Positions 33,095 through 41,848 of a stretch of DNA of 64,000 nucleotides are shown here, piece by piece (position 1 is the stretch's first letter; every line of letters starts with the position of its first letter). The DNA lies in the NCBI RefSeq assembly GCF_024580145.1, contig NZ_JANINI010000002.1, forward strand, positions 62,001 to 126,000, given 5' to 3'. The notes under the pieces are model-generated. The model ran no database searches. It was given only the letters and a program-made list of their open reading frames with translations, and was not told the origin of the DNA. The DNA is from Methyloversatilis sp. XJ19-49 (GTDB taxonomy: Bacteria > Pseudomonadota > Gammaproteobacteria > Burkholderiales > Rhodocyclaceae). Made by a program: the position numbers and the translations under genes.

Positions 33095-34537
33095 ATGACC
33101 GAATCCACTGCTTCCGAATCCTCCGCCCCCGACCTCGCACCACCGGCGGTGACCGAGACCGCTTTCGACACCTTGCCACTGGCGCCCGAAACGCTTGCCA
33201 ACCTGAATACGCTTGGCTACCTCGCGATGACGCCGGTACAGGCGGCGACGCTGCCGCTGGCGCTTTCAGGCCGCGACCTGATCGCGCAGGCGAAGACCGG
33301 CAGCGGCAAGACGGCGGCGTTTGCATTGCCCTTGCTGGCCAAACTCAATCCGCGCTGGTTTTCCCCACAGGCGCTGGTGCTGTGCCCGACGCGCGAACTG
33401 GCCGATCAGGTGGCGAAGGAAATCCGCCGGCTGGCGCGCGCCACCGACAACATCAAGGTGGTGACGCTGTGCGGCGGTGCGAAGATGGGGCCTCAGATCG
33501 GCAGCCTGGAGCACGGTGCGCATGTGGCCGTCGGTACGCCGGGCCGCATCATGGATCACCTGGAACGCGGCACGCTGGATATGCGCGGCCTGAACATGCT
33601 GGTGCTCGACGAAGCCGACCGCATGCTCGACATGGGCTTCTTCGACGACATCGTGTGGATCGCGCAACAGTGTCCGGCCGCGCGCCAGACCCTGCTGTTT
33701 TCGGCCACTTTCCCGCCCGGCATCGAAAAGCTGGCGTCGCAGTTCCTGCGCGAGCCGGAACGGGTGCAGGTCGCGACGCAGCACGCGGCCGGCAAGATCC
33801 GCCAGCGCTTCTACGAAATCGACAACACCGAGCGGCTCGACGCCGTGGCGCAACTGCTGCGCCACTTCCGGCCGGTCAGCACGCTGGCGTTCTGCAACAC
33901 CAAGGCACGCTGCCGCGAACTGGCGGACCGTCTGAGCGCGCAGGGTTTCGAAGCGCTGGCACTGTATGGCGACATGGAACAGCGCGAACGCGACCAGGTG
34001 CTGGTGCGTTTCGCACACCGCAGCGCGTCGGTGCTGGTGGCGACCGACGTGGCCGCGCGCGGTCTGGACATCGACAAGCTCGAAGCCGTGATCAATGTCG
34101 ACGTGACGCCCGACCCGGAGGTGCACGTACACCGCATCGGACGCACCGGTCGCGGTGACGCCGAGGGCTGGGCACTCAGCCTGGTCAGCCGCAACGAGAT
34201 GGGCCGGGCGCTTCGCATCGAGAAGGCGCAGGGCGTGGCGCTCGAATGGCAGCCGCTGGCGGAACTGGAGCCGGCCGGTCATGCACCGCTGGTGCCGCCG
34301 ATGGCCACCTTGCAGATACTGGGCGGGCGCAAGGAAAAGATCCGGCCAGGCGACGTGCTGGGCGCGCTGACCGGCGAAGCCGGCTTCACCCGTGAACAGG
34401 TGGGCCGGATCGACGTGACCGACTACCTGACCTATGTCGCGGTGGAACGGAACATTGCCGACGAGGTGGTGCGCCGGCTCGACGGCGGGCGGGTGAAGGG
34501 GCGTGACGTGAAGGTGAAGCGGCTCGGCACCGACTGA
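33095..34537 (+). CDS. dbpA: ATP-dependent RNA helicase DbpA
   Basis: A 480-residue DEAD-box helicase. Motifs in order: the Q motif with MTPVQAATLP, Walker A AKTGSGKT, PTRELADQ, TPGRIMDHL, LDEADRMLD, FSATFPPG, and in the second RecA domain VATDVAARGLDI and HRIGRTGRG. The C-terminal part (about residues 405-480) is the DbpA RNA-binding domain (LQILGGRKEKIRPGDVLGAL), which binds hairpin 92 of 23S rRNA for large-subunit assembly. It converges with the patatin gene with no gap. Confidence 0.92.
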   Translation: MTESTASESSAPDLAPPAVTETAFDTLPLAPETLANLNTLGYLAMTPVQAATLPLALSGRDLIAQAKTGSGKTAAFALPLLAKLNPRWFSPQALVLCPTRELADQVAKEIRRLARATDNIKVVTLCGGAKMGPQIGSLEHGAHVAVGTPGRIMDHLERGTLDMRGLNMLVLDEADRMLDMGFFDDIVWIAQQCPAARQTLLFSATFPPGIEKLASQFLREPERVQVATQHAAGKIRQRFYEIDNTERLDAVAQLLRHFRPVSTLAFCNTKARCRELADRLSAQGFEALALYGDMEQRERDQVLVRFAHRSASVLVATDVAARGLDIDKLEAVINVDVTPDPEVHVHRIGRTGRGDAEGWALSLVSRNEMGRALRIEKAQGVALEWQPLAELEPAGHAPLVPPMATLQILGGRKEKIRPGDVLGALTGEAGFTREQVGRIDVTDYLTYVAVERNIADEVVRRLDGGRVKGRDVKVKRLGTD

Positions 34538-35446
34538 TCAGGGCGACGGTGGCCGGCCGCGCACGCCGGACGACGCCTCCAGCCGGTCCAGTGCGTCGAC
34601 GGCGAGGCGGCGGCCGTACTCGATCAGCGGCGACGCCAGATGGAATTCATGAAACCGGCAGGTATTCTTCGGCACATTGATGACCACATCGGGCCAGAAC
34701 ACCGCGAGATTGCGGCGCGTCAGTGCGGCCTGCATGGTTTCCAGCGAACGCATCAGCACATCCGACATGGCCAGTCCTGATTCGGCGACCTTCACCGCGC
34801 CATTTCCGTTGCCGCCGGGCAGGTAGCTGCGCAAACGCGCCAGCAGGCCAGGATCGGTTTCGGTGTCGATGCGCAGGGGCGGTGGCATGACGGCTTCGCC
34901 GTTGAGATCGACGATGACCGTCAGATCGGTCAGTGTGCGCAGGGTCGGCGCCACCGGAACCGGATTCAGCAGTCCGCCATCGACCAGCAGACGACCGCGG
35001 TAGGCGTGCGGCGTAAAAACCGATGGCACGGCCATCGAAGCACGGATGGCTTCAAACAGCGAGCCGTCCGACAGCCACACTTCCCGTCCGCGTTCGATGT
35101 CGACGGCGACAGCCGTATAGTCGAGCGGCAGATCTTCGATATTGCATTCGCCGACCAGCTCGCGCAGACGCTGGATCAACACATCGCCGCGGATCAGGCC
35201 GCCACCGGAGAGCGTGAGGTCGAGCAGGCGGAGCATGTCCGATTGACCGAGCGCGATCACCCAGTTTTCGTAGGCGTCAAGTCCACCCAGCGCGTGAATG
35301 CCACCCACCAGCGCGCCCATCGACGAGCCCGAAATCGCCCGGATGTCGTAGCCGCGCGATTCCAGTTCGCGGATGACGCCGATGTGTGCGAGCCCGCGCG
35401 CGCCGCCGGAGCCGAGCACAAGCGATACGGTAGGTCGATTGCCCAT
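34538..35446 (-). CDS. Patatin-like phospholipase family protein (RssA-like)
   Basis: A 302-residue lipid acyl hydrolase. VLGSGGARGLAHIGVI is the oxyanion loop, ISGSSMGALVGGIHALGG holds the nucleophile Ser of GxSxG, and LLVDGGLLNPVPV the catalytic Asp in DGG. No signal peptide and no membrane segment, so it is cytoplasmic and RssA-like. The ATG at 35446 lies 5 bp after the stop of the metallopeptidase gene, so both are in one operon. Confidence 0.88.
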   Translation of the reverse strand: MGNRPTVSLVLGSGGARGLAHIGVIRELESRGYDIRAISGSSMGALVGGIHALGGLDAYENWVIALGQSDMLRLLDLTLSGGGLIRGDVLIQRLRELVGECNIEDLPLDYTAVAVDIERGREVWLSDGSLFEAIRASMAVPSVFTPHAYRGRLLVDGGLLNPVPVAPTLRTLTDLTVIVDLNGEAVMPPPLRIDTETDPGLLARLRSYLPGGNGNGAVKVAESGLAMSDVLMRSLETMQAALTRRNLAVFWPDVVINVPKNTCRFHEFHLASPLIEYGRRLAVDALDRLEASSGVRGRPPSP

Positions 35447-35451
35447 CGGAT

Positions 35452-35955
35452 TCAGGCGGGCCCGCCGCACAGGTCGAGCCGGGTCAGGTGCAGCCGCAAG
35501 TCGAATTCATACTGGTGGTACTGCGGTTCCATATGAGTACACAGCTGGTAGAACGCCTTGTCATGCTCGCGCGATTTCAGGTGGGCCAGTTCGTGCACGA
35601 CGATCATCTTCAGGAACTCCGGCGGCGTATCACGGAACAATGTGGCGACCCGTATTTCGTGCTTCGCCTTCAGCTTGCCACCCTGCACACGCGACACCGT
35701 GGTGTGCGTGCCGAGCGCCCGGGCGACCAGGCCAAGGCTGCTGTCGTACATGACCTTGTTGATCGGCGCGCCATTGCGAAGATGGCGCTGTTTCAGCGCC
35801 ATCACGTAATCGTACAGTGCGCCATCGCTGCGCACCGCATGCGAGTCGGGATAACGCGCCCGCAGTGTTTCGGCAAGGCGGCCCTGCGCGATCAACGTGC
35901 GCACCTGATCCTGGATGTGCGCCGGGTAGCCGGCCAGGTACTTCAGCGTGTCCAT
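35452..35955 (-). CDS. YgjP-like (DUF45) zinc metallopeptidase
   Basis: A 167-residue protein with the zinc motif VVHELAHLKSREHDKAFYQL, the HExxH plus distal His of the YgjP/WLM group. The N-terminal part (MDTLKYLAGYP) is helical. YgjP proteins are cytoplasmic minigluzincins whose substrates are unknown. The ATG at 35955 is preferred to one 12 codons upstream because it follows GGACGGA. The patatin gene follows after 5 bp. Confidence 0.82.
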   Translation of the reverse strand: MDTLKYLAGYPAHIQDQVRTLIAQGRLAETLRARYPDSHAVRSDGALYDYVMALKQRHLRNGAPINKVMYDSSLGLVARALGTHTTVSRVQGGKLKAKHEIRVATLFRDTPPEFLKMIVVHELAHLKSREHDKAFYQLCTHMEPQYHQYEFDLRLHLTRLDLCGGPA

Positions 35956-36004
35956 TCCGTCCGGGCGGAGGGGGGCGGATTCGGTCCGCACCCGACCGCT
36001 GCAC

Positions 36005-36577
36005 TCAGTCGCGGAAGGCCTCGACCGGAATCTCGATGTAAACGATGTCGCTGATGCCCGGCAGGTACTTGGTCATGCCGAAGTCGGAGCGCTTGATCGT
36101 GGTGGAAATGTCGGCGCCGCACAGTGCCTTCTTGTTGATCGGATGCGTGCCGCAGGCAAAGCCCTTCACGTCCAGCGTGACCGGCCTGGTCACCCCGAGC
36201 AGCGTCAGGTCGCCTTCGGCACCGACCAGCTTGTCGCCGTCGAACATGAGCTTCGTGGATTTGAAGGTCATGGCGGGAAACTGCTCGGAATTGAAGAAGT
36301 CTTCGCCGCGCATGTGCTTGTCCCATGCTTCGAGCCCCATGTCGATCGAGGCGGTGTCGATCTTGACCTCGATGCTGCCGCTGTTCTGCGACGGCACCAG
36401 CATGATCTTGCCGCTGGCGCTGTTGAAGCGGCCGCGCTGGGTCGAAAAGCCGAGGTGGTTGATTTCGAAGGTCGGGAAGGTGTGACGGGAATCGATGGTG
36501 TAGCTGTCGGCGGCGATCGCACCGCTGGTCAGCGAGGCGCCCATCAACAGGCCAAACAGAGCGGAAGTGAATTTCAT
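36005..36577 (-). CDS. YceI family periplasmic lipid-binding protein (first of a pair)
   Basis: A 190-residue protein with a signal peptide (LFGLLMGASLTSGAIAA) and a YceI beta barrel (YTIDSRHTFPTFEINHLGFS, LTLLGVTRPVTLDVKGF). YceI proteins bind polyisoprenoids or other amphiphiles in the periplasm. It contains two cysteines (CGTHPINKKALCG), as in the classical YceI form. The second YceI gene lies 37 bp upstream on the same strand, so they form a pair. Confidence 0.88.
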   Translation of the reverse strand: MKFTSALFGLLMGASLTSGAIAADSYTIDSRHTFPTFEINHLGFSTQRGRFNSASGKIMLVPSQNSGSIEVKIDTASIDMGLEAWDKHMRGEDFFNSEQFPAMTFKSTKLMFDGDKLVGAEGDLTLLGVTRPVTLDVKGFACGTHPINKKALCGADISTTIKRSDFGMTKYLPGISDIVYIEIPVEAFRD

Positions 36578-36614
36578 GTGGGTTCCAGAATTTTGTTGAG
36601 TTGGAAGCAGCCGC

Positions 36615-37199
36615 TTACTTGCCTGCGACGGCCAGCTTGAAACGGATCTGCACTTCGTCGGCGACGACCGATGTATCGCCCCAGGCGCCGGTGCCAATGC
36701 CGAACTCGAGGCGCTTGAGCGGGAAACTGCCTTCCAGCAGCGCGCCGGTGCCGTCAGGCTTCAGCGTGAAGGGTGCCGCGACCTCGCGTGTCTTGCCCTT
36801 GATGCTCATCTGCCCGCGCACCTCGTAACGGTTGTTGCCGAGCGGCTTCACCGAACTCGACACGAAGCGGGCCGTCGGGTGCTGCTTGACGTCGAACCAG
36901 TTCTTGCCCTTGACCTCGTCGTTCGCTTCCGGACCGCCGGCATCGATCGACGCCAGTTCGATGTCGAGCGTGGCGCTGCCTGCTTCCGGCTTCGCAAGAT
37001 CGAAGTCGAGCGTGGCCGAAAAGCGGGTGAACCGGCCGTCGACCGATACGCCCATCTGCTGCGACACGAAAGCGAGCGAACTCTTTTCCGGCACAACACG
37101 CGAGTAACTGCCCGCCGCCTGCACGGCGGACGACATCAGCGCAAGGCCGGCGCCGAGCGTCAGCACGCGGCGCGCAAGCGGCGAAATTCCCTGCTTCAT
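36615..37199 (-). CDS. YceI family periplasmic lipid-binding protein (second of a pair)
   Basis: A 194-residue exported protein. The signal peptide is VLTLGAGLALMSSAVQA; the barrel has SSLAFVSQQMGVSVDGRFTRFS and GQMSIKGKTREVAAPF. It differs clearly from the downstream YceI gene and lacks its cysteine pair, so the two are paralogues of different subgroups. Such pairs often lie beside a cytochrome b561, but none is here. Confidence 0.88.
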   Translation of the reverse strand: MKQGISPLARRVLTLGAGLALMSSAVQAAGSYSRVVPEKSSLAFVSQQMGVSVDGRFTRFSATLDFDLAKPEAGSATLDIELASIDAGGPEANDEVKGKNWFDVKQHPTARFVSSSVKPLGNNRYEVRGQMSIKGKTREVAAPFTLKPDGTGALLEGSFPLKRLEFGIGTGAWGDTSVVADEVQIRFKLAVAGK

Positions 37200-37288
37200 C
37201 GACGGCTCCAGACTATGAAAGACAACGGTGTGATGTCACCGGGGCCAAAAAATTCCGCTGCGAGCCCGGCCGCCACGGAGCCGGGCGA

Positions 37289-37537
37289 TCAGCCGGCACG
37301 TGCGGCGAGCTGCTTTTCCAGCTCGGATACCCGCGCTTCGAGTCCTTCTAGCTGCGCCCGGGTGCGGGCCAGCACATCTTTCTGCACGTCGAATTCCTCG
37401 CGCGTGACCAGATCGAGGCGCGAAAACATGGCGCTTGCCATCGCCTTGGCGTTTTTTTCCAGATCCCTGGCCGGGCTGGCGGCGAGCAGTTCGGAAAAGC
37501 GCGACGACAGTTCTTCGAGCATCTTTGGATTCAGCAT
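37289..37537 (-). CDS. ubiK: Ubiquinone biosynthesis accessory factor UbiK
   Basis: An 82-residue protein of the BMFP (DUF526) family: MLNPKMLEELSSRFSELLAA, then LVTREEFDVQKDVLARTRAQ and a C-terminal coiled coil with EARVSELEKQLAA. UbiK binds UbiJ and assists the soluble ubiquinone-making complex. It has a good ribosome site (GGAGAG). The divergent neighbour is the TorF-glnK-amtB operon; it is not linked to that operon by function. Confidence 0.88.
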   Translation of the reverse strand: MLNPKMLEELSSRFSELLAASPARDLEKNAKAMASAMFSRLDLVTREEFDVQKDVLARTRAQLEGLEARVSELEKQLAARAG

Positions 37538-37723
37538 AAGTTTCTCTCCAGGCTATGGCCGGTACAACGCAGCACATCCGGTCTCCGCCGACCGCGAAGC
37601 CTCGCATTGTGCCGTCGCGCAGCGGAACGTGCGATCCCGGCGTGACGGAATTCACGCCAAATGACTGCAGAGGCGGTGTGCGAGGCACCGATTGTGCGCA
37701 AAGCAGAGCAGCACGCCCGCGAA

Positions 37724-37740
37724 TGCACTGTCTTGGTGCA
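37724..37740 (+). promoter_or_regulatory. NtrC (NRI) enhancer site
   Basis: TGCACTGTCTTGGTGCA fits the consensus TGCACC-N4-5-TGGTGCA with GCAC and GTGC seven bases apart. Its centre is about 140 bp upstream of the predicted sigma-54 start point, the same distance as one of the sites at E. coli glnA. Confidence 0.75.
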
Positions 37741-37845
37741 AAGCCATATTGCAGTGCGTGCATTTGGGGCGGGGGATTCCTTCGGACCGACCCGGATATT
37801 CGCCGTACTGCATCAAGTCATTGAAAAAAAAGGAGTAACAACGTC

Positions 37846-37861
37846 TGGCACGGTCCATGCA
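37846..37861 (+). promoter_or_regulatory. Sigma-54 promoter of the torF-glnK-amtB operon
   Basis: TGGCACGGTCCATGCA matches TGGCAC-N5-TTGCA in all but one base (ATGCA), with the GG and GC elements correctly ten bases apart. The predicted start point is near 37872, leaving a 31-nt leader before torF. With the NtrC site upstream, nitrogen-limitation control is likely. Confidence 0.8.
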
Positions 37862-37902
37862 AGACAAGCCGGGCAGTTTCCCTAAATCAAGGAGTGAACC
37901 CA

Positions 37903-39077
<1,175 letters not shown>

Positions 39078-39090
39078 GGGAGAACACAAG

Positions 39091-40530
39091 ATGAAACGTT
39101 TCCTGGGCATCCTGTGCGCAACCTTGGCTATCGGCCTGGCTGCGCCTGTCATGGCAGAAGATCCCCCGGCAGCTCCGGCTGCCGTAACCGAAGAAGCAGC
39201 CGCTGCACCGGCGGATGCGGCAGTTGAAGCACCTATGGCGGCGGAAGCTGCACCGGCCGAGGCAGCCGCAGAAGCTGCACCGGCGGAAGAAGTGAAGGCG
39301 GCGGTGCACAAGGGCGACATCGCCTGGATGCTGGTGGCCACCATCATCGTGCTGTTCATGGCGCTGCCCGGCCTGGCACTGTTCTACGGCGGCATGGTTC
39401 GCGCCAAGAACATGCTGTCGGTGCTGATGCAGGTCATGGTGGTGTTTTCACTGATCGGCATCCTGTGGATCGTCTATGGCTACAGCCTCGCCTTCACCGA
39501 AGCGACGCCGTTCATCGGTTCGCTGGACAAGCTGTTCCTCAGCGGCGTGACGGTTGATTCACTGTCCGACACGTTCAGTGCCGACGTGAAGATTCCGGAA
39601 TACCTGTTCGTCGTGTTCCAGCTGACGTTCGCCGGCATCACCGCCGCGCTGATCGTCGGGTCGTTCGCCGAGCGGGTGAAGTTCTCCGCGGTGCTGCTGT
39701 TCAGCGTGCTGTGGTTCACCTTCTCCTACATCCCCATTGCACACATGGTGTGGGGCGCCGGCGGCTACCTGCTGGGTCATGGCGCGCTGGACTTCGCGGG
39801 CGGCACGGTGGTGCACATCAACGCCGGTGTGGCCGGCCTGGTGGGCGCCTACATGGTCGGCAAGCGCATCGGCTACGGCAAGGAATCGATGGCACCGCAT
39901 TCGCTGGTGCTGACGATGGTCGGTGCATCGATGCTGTGGGTGGGCTGGTTCGGTTTCAACGCCGGCTCCAACCTCGAAGCGAACGCCGGTACGGTACTCG
40001 CCGCTCTCAACACCATGGTTGCCGCTGCTGCAGGCATCGTGGCATGGGTGGCTGCGGAAGCCGTGTTCAAGGGCAAGCCGTCGATGCTCGGTGCGGCTTC
40101 AGGTTCGATCGCCGGTCTGGTGGCGATCACACCGGCCTGCGGTACGGTAGGGCCGATCGGCGCGGTGGTCATCGGCCTGCTGGCAGGCGTGATCTGCCTG
40201 TGGGGCGTCAATGGCCTCAAGCACATGCTCGGTGCAGATGATTCGCTCGACGTGTTCGGCGTGCATGGTGTCGGTGGCATCGTCGGTGCAATCCTGACCG
40301 GCGTGTTCACGGCCCCGTCGCTTGGCGGCACCGGTGCCGATGACTTCTCGATCGGTTCGCAGGTCACCATTCAGGTGATGAGCGTCGTGATCACGATCAT
40401 CTGGTCGGCCGTCGTGTCCTTCATCGCCTTCAAGCTGGTGGATATCTTCATCGGCCTGCGGGTGCCGGAAGATGAAGAGCGCGAAGGTCTGGACGTGACG
40501 GCGCACGGCGAAACCGCCTACCGCATCTGA
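39091..40530 (+). CDS. amtB: Ammonium transporter AmtB
   Basis: A 479-residue channel with a signal peptide (FLGILCATLAIGLAAPVMA) and eleven helices. FYGGMVRAKNMLSVLMQ, DFAGGTVVHINAGVAGLVGA and FGVHGVGGIVGAILTG carry the paired pore His residues and the gating Phe region. Between signal and channel lies an Ala/Glu/Pro-rich stretch of about 45 residues (PAAPAAVTEEAAAAPAD) that would be periplasmic. It ends in a strong terminator. P-II control through GlnK is expected. Confidence 0.93.
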   Translation: MKRFLGILCATLAIGLAAPVMAEDPPAAPAAVTEEAAAAPADAAVEAPMAAEAAPAEAAAEAAPAEEVKAAVHKGDIAWMLVATIIVLFMALPGLALFYGGMVRAKNMLSVLMQVMVVFSLIGILWIVYGYSLAFTEATPFIGSLDKLFLSGVTVDSLSDTFSADVKIPEYLFVVFQLTFAGITAALIVGSFAERVKFSAVLLFSVLWFTFSYIPIAHMVWGAGGYLLGHGALDFAGGTVVHINAGVAGLVGAYMVGKRIGYGKESMAPHSLVLTMVGASMLWVGWFGFNAGSNLEANAGTVLAALNTMVAAAAGIVAWVAAEAVFKGKPSMLGAASGSIAGLVAITPACGTVGPIGAVVIGLLAGVICLWGVNGLKHMLGADDSLDVFGVHGVGGIVGAILTGVFTAPSLGGTGADDFSIGSQVTIQVMSVVITIIWSAVVSFIAFKLVDIFIGLRVPEDEEREGLDVTAHGETAYRI

Positions 40531-40557
40531 ACTGCACGCTCTCTCCTCTGCAAAGTT

Positions 40558-40587
40558 CGGGCACCTTCGGGTGCCCGTTTTTTTTTT
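40558..40587 (+). terminator. Rho-independent terminator of torF-glnK-amtB
   Basis: An 8-bp stem (CGGGCACC / GGTGCCCG) with a TTCG loop, followed by ten T, 28 bp after the amtB stop. A textbook intrinsic terminator. Confidence 0.95.
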
Positions 40588-40739
40588 GCGTTGCGACCTG
40601 TATCACGGACCGTCAGAGCGGCGCAGCGGGCAGTGTTCGAAATCGCACGGAATACCGGGGAATCTCGGCGATATTCTGGACTTCGCCCATGGGCAAACCG
40701 CGTGAAACTCAGCACCTGATGCGTTTGAGGAGAATTGCC

Positions 40740-40928
40740 ATGCCTACTCCAGTCAATCGATTCCTTCGCGCCGGACGCCGGTCTGCAACCCGTCAGGCCA
40801 TGCCGCTGTGCGCGGTGGCGGCCGTGGCCTCCGTGGCGGCCGGTCTGCCGACCGGCATATCGCTGGCGCTGGGCGGGCTGGCTGTTGTCAGCTATGTGCT
40901 GCGACCGGCCCCGACCGTGCAGATCTGA
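40740..40928 (+). CDS. Small membrane protein of unknown function
   Basis: A 62-residue protein: a basic N-terminus (NRFLRAGRRSATRQ) and one or two hydrophobic segments (MPLCAVAAVASVAAGLPTG and ISLALGGLAVVSYVLR). The ATG is preceded by GAGGAG, a strong ribosome site. No family is recognised. It stands alone between the nitrogen operon terminator and a coiled-coil gene. Confidence 0.6.
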   Translation: MPTPVNRFLRAGRRSATRQAMPLCAVAAVASVAAGLPTGISLALGGLAVVSYVLRPAPTVQI

Positions 40929-41104
40929 GCGCTCTGCCACCTGCCACGCGGCGCCCGTCTGCCCGGCCCGCAATCGAAGACACACTCTGTCCATCGATGC
41001 CCGTCCTGATGCGTTGTGTCCCCTTCGCATATCGAACGTCCGCACGCCGGGTTAGCATCTCGGCGGATGGACAGCACGGCGCCACCTGGCGTCGAAGTTC
41101 AAGG

Positions 41105-41845
41105 ATGAGGACGCTCGTGAACACTTTTGCCGCACACCTGCTGGCGGGACTGATTGCCCTGACGGCAAGCGGTCTGGCTGCCGCCGGCTCCGCCGCCGCC
41201 AACGACACCCCTGCAGCAGAGGCTGACGCCTTCCCGGCCGAGGAGCGCGACCGGCTTCGCCAGCGCGCCAGCGATCTGAAGAATCAGGCGCGCGAGTTGC
41301 GGCGCAAGGCGGATGCCGATCGGGCGGCCGCGGACGCGCTCTGCTGGCAGCGCACGTTGGTGTCGTCCTGCATCGAAGAAGCCGACGAAACCTTGCGTGT
41401 GCGCGTGACCGAAGTGCGCAAGCTCGAGCTCGAGGCACGCGACATCGAACGTGACGTGCGCACGCGGTCCGCGCAGGCGCGACGCGCGGAAAAGCAGCGG
41501 GCAGCCGATGAACGCCGGCTCAAGTCGATCGAAATGAGCGTGAAGACGCGTGAAACCGAACAGGCGCAGTCACGGCAGCGCGAGCAGGAAGCGAAGGAGC
41601 GCGCGCAGAAGGACGCCGACGCGGAAGCACGCGCACGGCTGAAAGCACAGGACGCCGCTCGCAAGGATGCCGAACAGGCCGCCGGACGACAACGCGAGGA
41701 TGCACGTGCCGCGGAACGTGCGGCAGACCAGCGGCGCCATGCCGACAAGATCGACGAACGGGTGCGCCGGAAGGAAGCGCAGCGCCTGCAGCGCGAAGCC
41801 GAAGCAGCCGCCAAGGCCGCGGCTCAGCCTCAGCCCGCACATTAG
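41105..41845 (+). CDS. Exported charged coiled-coil protein
   Basis: A 246-residue protein with a signal peptide (FAAHLLAGLIALTASGLAAA) and then a long, almost unbroken alpha-helical coiled coil rich in Arg, Glu, Ala and Lys (EERDRLRQRASDLKNQAREL to the Pro-rich end QPQPAH). A CWQRTLVSSCIEEA stretch adds two cysteines. It resembles periplasmic coiled-coil linkers without matching a known one. The start is unsure: ATG 41105 has little ribosome signal, while GTG 41117 has GAGGA five bases before it. Confidence 0.65.
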   Translation: MRTLVNTFAAHLLAGLIALTASGLAAAGSAAANDTPAAEADAFPAEERDRLRQRASDLKNQARELRRKADADRAAADALCWQRTLVSSCIEEADETLRVRVTEVRKLELEARDIERDVRTRSAQARRAEKQRAADERRLKSIEMSVKTRETEQAQSRQREQEAKERAQKDADAEARARLKAQDAARKDAEQAAGRQREDARAAERAADQRRHADKIDERVRRKEAQRLQREAEAAAKAAAQPQPAH

Positions 41846-41848
41846 CGA

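Larger units (their letters stand above)
37538..37902. other. Divergent intergenic region of 365 bp between ubiK and torF
   Basis: No open frame of note. It holds an NtrC-type site (37724-37740), a sigma-54 promoter (37846-37861) and the torF ribosome site AAGGAG at 37889-37894. The ubiK-proximal 150 bp should carry the ubiK promoter, which is not clearly visible. Confidence 0.6.

Noticed and set aside
37685-37698. A second GCAC...GTGC pair upstream of the torF operon as another NtrC site
   Set aside because: The half-sites are five rather than seven bases apart, which does not fit NtrC.
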